Below are positions 30,830 to 32,976 of a stretch of 32,976 nucleotides of DNA, in pieces. Position 1 is the stretch's first letter. Each line of letters begins with the position of its first letter. This DNA comes from Desulfamplus sp. (lineage in GTDB: Bacteria; Desulfobacterota; Desulfobacteria; Desulfobacterales; Desulfobacteraceae). The notes beneath the pieces are model-generated. The model was not told where the DNA came from. It saw only the letters and a program-made list of their open reading frames with translations, and made no database searches. Location of the stretch: contig JADFZQ010000034.1 in the NCBI GenBank assembly GCA_015232455.1, forward strand, positions 1 through 32,976, given 5' to 3'. The translations under genes and the position numbers were made by a program.

Positions 30830-32821
30830 TCATGTATGTTCAATAAATATCTGGGGGGTGTTTTTACCGCTAAACCTATTTAATTTAACCTTAAAAGCGA
30901 TTTTTTTAAAATATTCTGGATTTGCTGATGATTGTGGATTTGTCGATGATTGTAAAGTTTTTGAGATAGATATTAATTTATTATTAAAATTTTGACTCTC
31001 AACTGAGCCATTAACATTAAACTGCATTGCCTCAATTGTCTTGCTGCTTTTATTTATACTATGAGAAATATCTCTATTATCAGAATTTTGCTTTTCGATA
31101 GTTTGCTCTTCATATCTATATATCTTTTTATTGATCGGTTCTAAATTCATCTGCTCTAAAACCATTTTTCGATGTTTTGAGATAATCATAAAAGATGAGA
31201 CAACTTTAAGATCAGAGCAATAAAAAAGAGGCTCGGGATTCTCTGTGCCATAAGGTCTTAAACTCTCTATCTCATCAACTAACTTTTCAGTAATCTCATC
31301 AATATTAAGAGTTGCGTCAATTACAATTTCAGGAGTTAAATTTAGATTATTTGTGGCAATTATATTTAAAATCTCATTTTCAAAACGATCTGCAAATTTC
31401 TCAATATTTTCAGGTTTAATCGAAATTCCAGCAGCCATAAAATGACCACCAAAGTTTTCAAGCAAATCAGAACACTTTGATAACGCTTCATGGATATTAA
31501 TGTTTCCAACACTTCTGCATGAGCCAGTAGCATAGTTTGAAGTCGTGTTAGAATTGTTTGAGATTGGAGCTACAATAGAGGAATTGCTTAAATCGGTAGG
31601 TGCTGATAAATTTGAACTTGTAGTTGATGCTGCTGTTGATATGAGAACAACTGGACAGAGATATTTTTTTGCAATTTTTGACGCAACAATACCAAGAACC
31701 CCAACATTCCACGTTTTATCTTGCATCACAATAGAGGCTTTTTTTAAAATATTTGGATTTAAGGTAATTCGCCTTTCAATATCTTCCATAATCCATCTTT
31801 CAATATCTTGTCTCTTTTTATTAAGCTCTTCTAAAATAAATGCTGTCTGATCAGCTTTTGCACTTTTTTTTTCAGACAAAAGATCAACACAAATGCGAGA
31901 GTGAGATATTCTGCCAGCAGCGTTAATTCTTGGGGCAATCTTAAATGAAATATCGTCAGAATTGAGGCTTGGCTTATCAATACCGCTAATTTTGATTAAC
32001 GAATTTAACCCCGCCCGTTTGCCCTTCTTTATTAATGATATGCCAGCTTTTGATAAAATTCTGTTTTCAGCTTTAAGCGGCACCATATCTGCAATTGTCC
32101 CAATAGCAAAAAGGTCTGTATATTCAATAAGTTTTGGCTCACAAATCTCTTCCCAAAATTCTTTTTCTCTTAAATAACTTCGTAAAGCTGTTATCAAATA
32201 AAAGGCAACTCCAACACCAGCAAGATGTTCTAAACCAGAATCACAATCTGCTCTTTTGGGGTTAATAACTGCAAATGCTGGGGGTCTAAATCCTCTAATT
32301 TCATGGTGATCAGTGATAATAATATCAATATCTTCCCTTATCGCTCTTTTAACTGCATCATAACTATCTGAACCACAATCAACTGTGATAATAAGATCGC
32401 ATTTTTGCTTGACAGCCATCTCAATATGGTGAAGTTTCAGGCTATAACCCTCTTTAATTCTATGAGGAATATACCACGATACATCTGCTTCAACATAGTT
32501 TAAGAACTCATTTAGAATAACAGTTGCTGTTATGCCATCTGCATCAAAATCTCCAAAGATCAAAATTTTCTCTTTATTGCAGATTGCTGTGTAAATTCTC
32601 TCAACAGCTTTTTTCATATCTTTTAAGGCAAATGGGTCTGTAAGATGCTGAAAACTTGGATTTAAGAATGTAAATGCCTCTTCAGGAGTTGTGATTCCCC
32701 GATTTACAAGAATTTTTGCAACAATCTGGTTGCAACCAACTATTCTTGAAATCTTTTGAGTTTTTTCAGGGTCTGGATTTAAGAGCCGCCATTTTGTTTG
32801 GTTATTTGTTTTTAAATCCAT
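30830..32821 (-). CDS. recJ: Single-stranded-DNA-specific exonuclease RecJ
   Basis: This 663-residue DHH-family 5'-3' exonuclease acts on single-stranded DNA in recombination and mismatch repair. Motifs: DFDADGITAT (91-100), VDCGSDS (147-153), DHHE (171-174), AGVGVAFYL (201-209), GTIADMVPL (241-249), RINAAGRISHS (298-308), and DHHA1 GGHFMAAG (458-465), then LRPYGTENPEPLF (521-533). It is ~90 residues longer than usual because of two low-complexity segments: Ser/Thr/Asn-rich ~396-431, just before GSCRS, and ~559-636 in the C-terminal OB-like domain. The AGGA site lies 7 nt before the ATG. The catalytic residues are intact, so it should be active. Confidence 0.93.
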   Translation of the reverse strand: MDLKTNNQTKWRLLNPDPEKTQKISRIVGCNQIVAKILVNRGITTPEEAFTFLNPSFQHLTDPFALKDMKKAVERIYTAICNKEKILIFGDFDADGITATVILNEFLNYVEADVSWYIPHRIKEGYSLKLHHIEMAVKQKCDLIITVDCGSDSYDAVKRAIREDIDIIITDHHEIRGFRPPAFAVINPKRADCDSGLEHLAGVGVAFYLITALRSYLREKEFWEEICEPKLIEYTDLFAIGTIADMVPLKAENRILSKAGISLIKKGKRAGLNSLIKISGIDKPSLNSDDISFKIAPRINAAGRISHSRICVDLLSEKKSAKADQTAFILEELNKKRQDIERWIMEDIERRITLNPNILKKASIVMQDKTWNVGVLGIVASKIAKKYLCPVVLISTAASTTSSNLSAPTDLSNSSIVAPISNNSNTTSNYATGSCRSVGNINIHEALSKCSDLLENFGGHFMAAGISIKPENIEKFADRFENEILNIIATNNLNLTPEIVIDATLNIDEITEKLVDEIESLRPYGTENPEPLFYCSDLKVVSSFMIISKHRKMVLEQMNLEPINKKIYRYEEQTIEKQNSDNRDISHSINKSSKTIEAMQFNVNGSVESQNFNNKLISISKTLQSSTNPQSSANPEYFKKIAFKVKLNRFSGKNTPQIFIEHT

Positions 32822-32834
32822 ATAGAATTCCTAT

Positions 32835-32854
32835 TGCCCCACCCCCAAGGGGCA
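32835..32854. repeat. Short G/C-rich palindrome upstream of recJ
   Basis: TGCCCC (32835-32840) and GGGGCA (32849-32854) flank ACCCCCAA. The C-run/G-run composition resembles the larger element at 11600-11682, so this may be a remnant of that family. It lies in the short gap between recJ and the next minus-strand gene upstream. Confidence 0.45.
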
Positions 32855-32867
32855 GGGCTGTTAAGTT

Positions 32868-32976
32868 CTACACTAGTTTTTTTAAAAGCTCTTTGACATT
32901 ACTTGCAAAATAAATTGACGCTGCTTTGATGGAATCAAAGCCAATTTCACGACAGATGTTAATGGCTATGTTTTTG
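32868..32976 (-). CDS. C-terminal end of a minus-strand gene, perhaps a transposase
   Basis: The last 35 codons of a frame entering from the right edge read KNIAINICREIGFDSIKAAS, then IYFASNVKELLKKLV and a TAG stop at 32868-32870. This helical tail resembles the end of some IS4-like transposases (AINxCRxIGFxSIKxA), but the match is from memory and short. The rest of the gene is outside the window, so coding status and family both need the neighbouring sequence. Confidence 0.45.
   Translation of the reverse strand, partial: KNIAINICREIGFDSIKAASIYFASNVKELLKKLV

Overview
The window looks like a low-G+C chromosome segment from a sulfate-reducing member of the Desulfobacterota, probably Desulfobacterales and perhaps Desulfamplus-like. 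This placement is inferred from gene content (DASS and TSUP anion transporters beside a large two-component cluster, a PEP-synthase-like protein, a giant S-layer/RTX protein) and from style (AT-rich, many dispersed palindromic repeats). It is not backed by any database search. No rRNA, tRNA or CRISPR array is visible.

Layout. (1) 1-2091, minus strand: a small protein with a duplicated Cys/VG/CQL motif and a left-handed beta-helix protein. (2) 2092-10239, plus strand: a coherent anion-transport and signalling locus. It holds a CBS-domain protein (TTG start), an SLC13/DASS-type permease with both SNT signature sites altered, a terminator, a textbook sigma-54 promoter, a membrane sensor histidine kinase, three consecutive stand-alone receiver proteins, a TauE/SafE (TSUP) permease, and an overlapping two-helix membrane protein of unknown family. 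(3) 10496-14896: a HigB/HigA-type toxin-antitoxin pair, a divergent PEP-synthase-like protein with an unfamiliar C-terminal region and two repeat elements inserted in frame, and a ThiF/MoeB-like E1 enzyme. (4) 14897-21096: a long leader, a 1835-residue cysteine-free S-layer/RTX-like surface protein and its terminator. (5) 21131-24605: an accretion zone with four same-orientation copies of a ~95-bp repeat. Between or beside the copies lie a PD-(D/E)XK-like gene, its decayed duplicate, a small unknown gene, a DUF3782-like gene, and a fused HicB/nuclease scar. (6) 24662-28830: a visibly more G+C-rich NarX/NarL-type two-component pair, a SAM methyltransferase and a DUF2860-type outer-membrane protein. 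(7) 29049-32976: a sirtuin, a HIT hydrolase, an unknown protein, RecJ with low-complexity inserts, and the tail of a minus-strand gene at the window edge.

How the parts fit. Region 2 is the most interesting functional unit. A sigma-54-driven sensor kinase feeds up to three output-less receivers, flanked by one likely importer and one likely TSUP permease. This would suit a system that matches oxyanion or sulfur-compound transport to energy state (through the CBS protein) and to an external ligand. The substrate cannot be read from sequence. A second theme is repeats: a 28-bp perfect palindrome family built on GTAGGGAACAACGA and its complement occurs between genes and also inside the PEP-synthase-like coding sequence, and the ~95-bp repeats bracket the nuclease-like genes.
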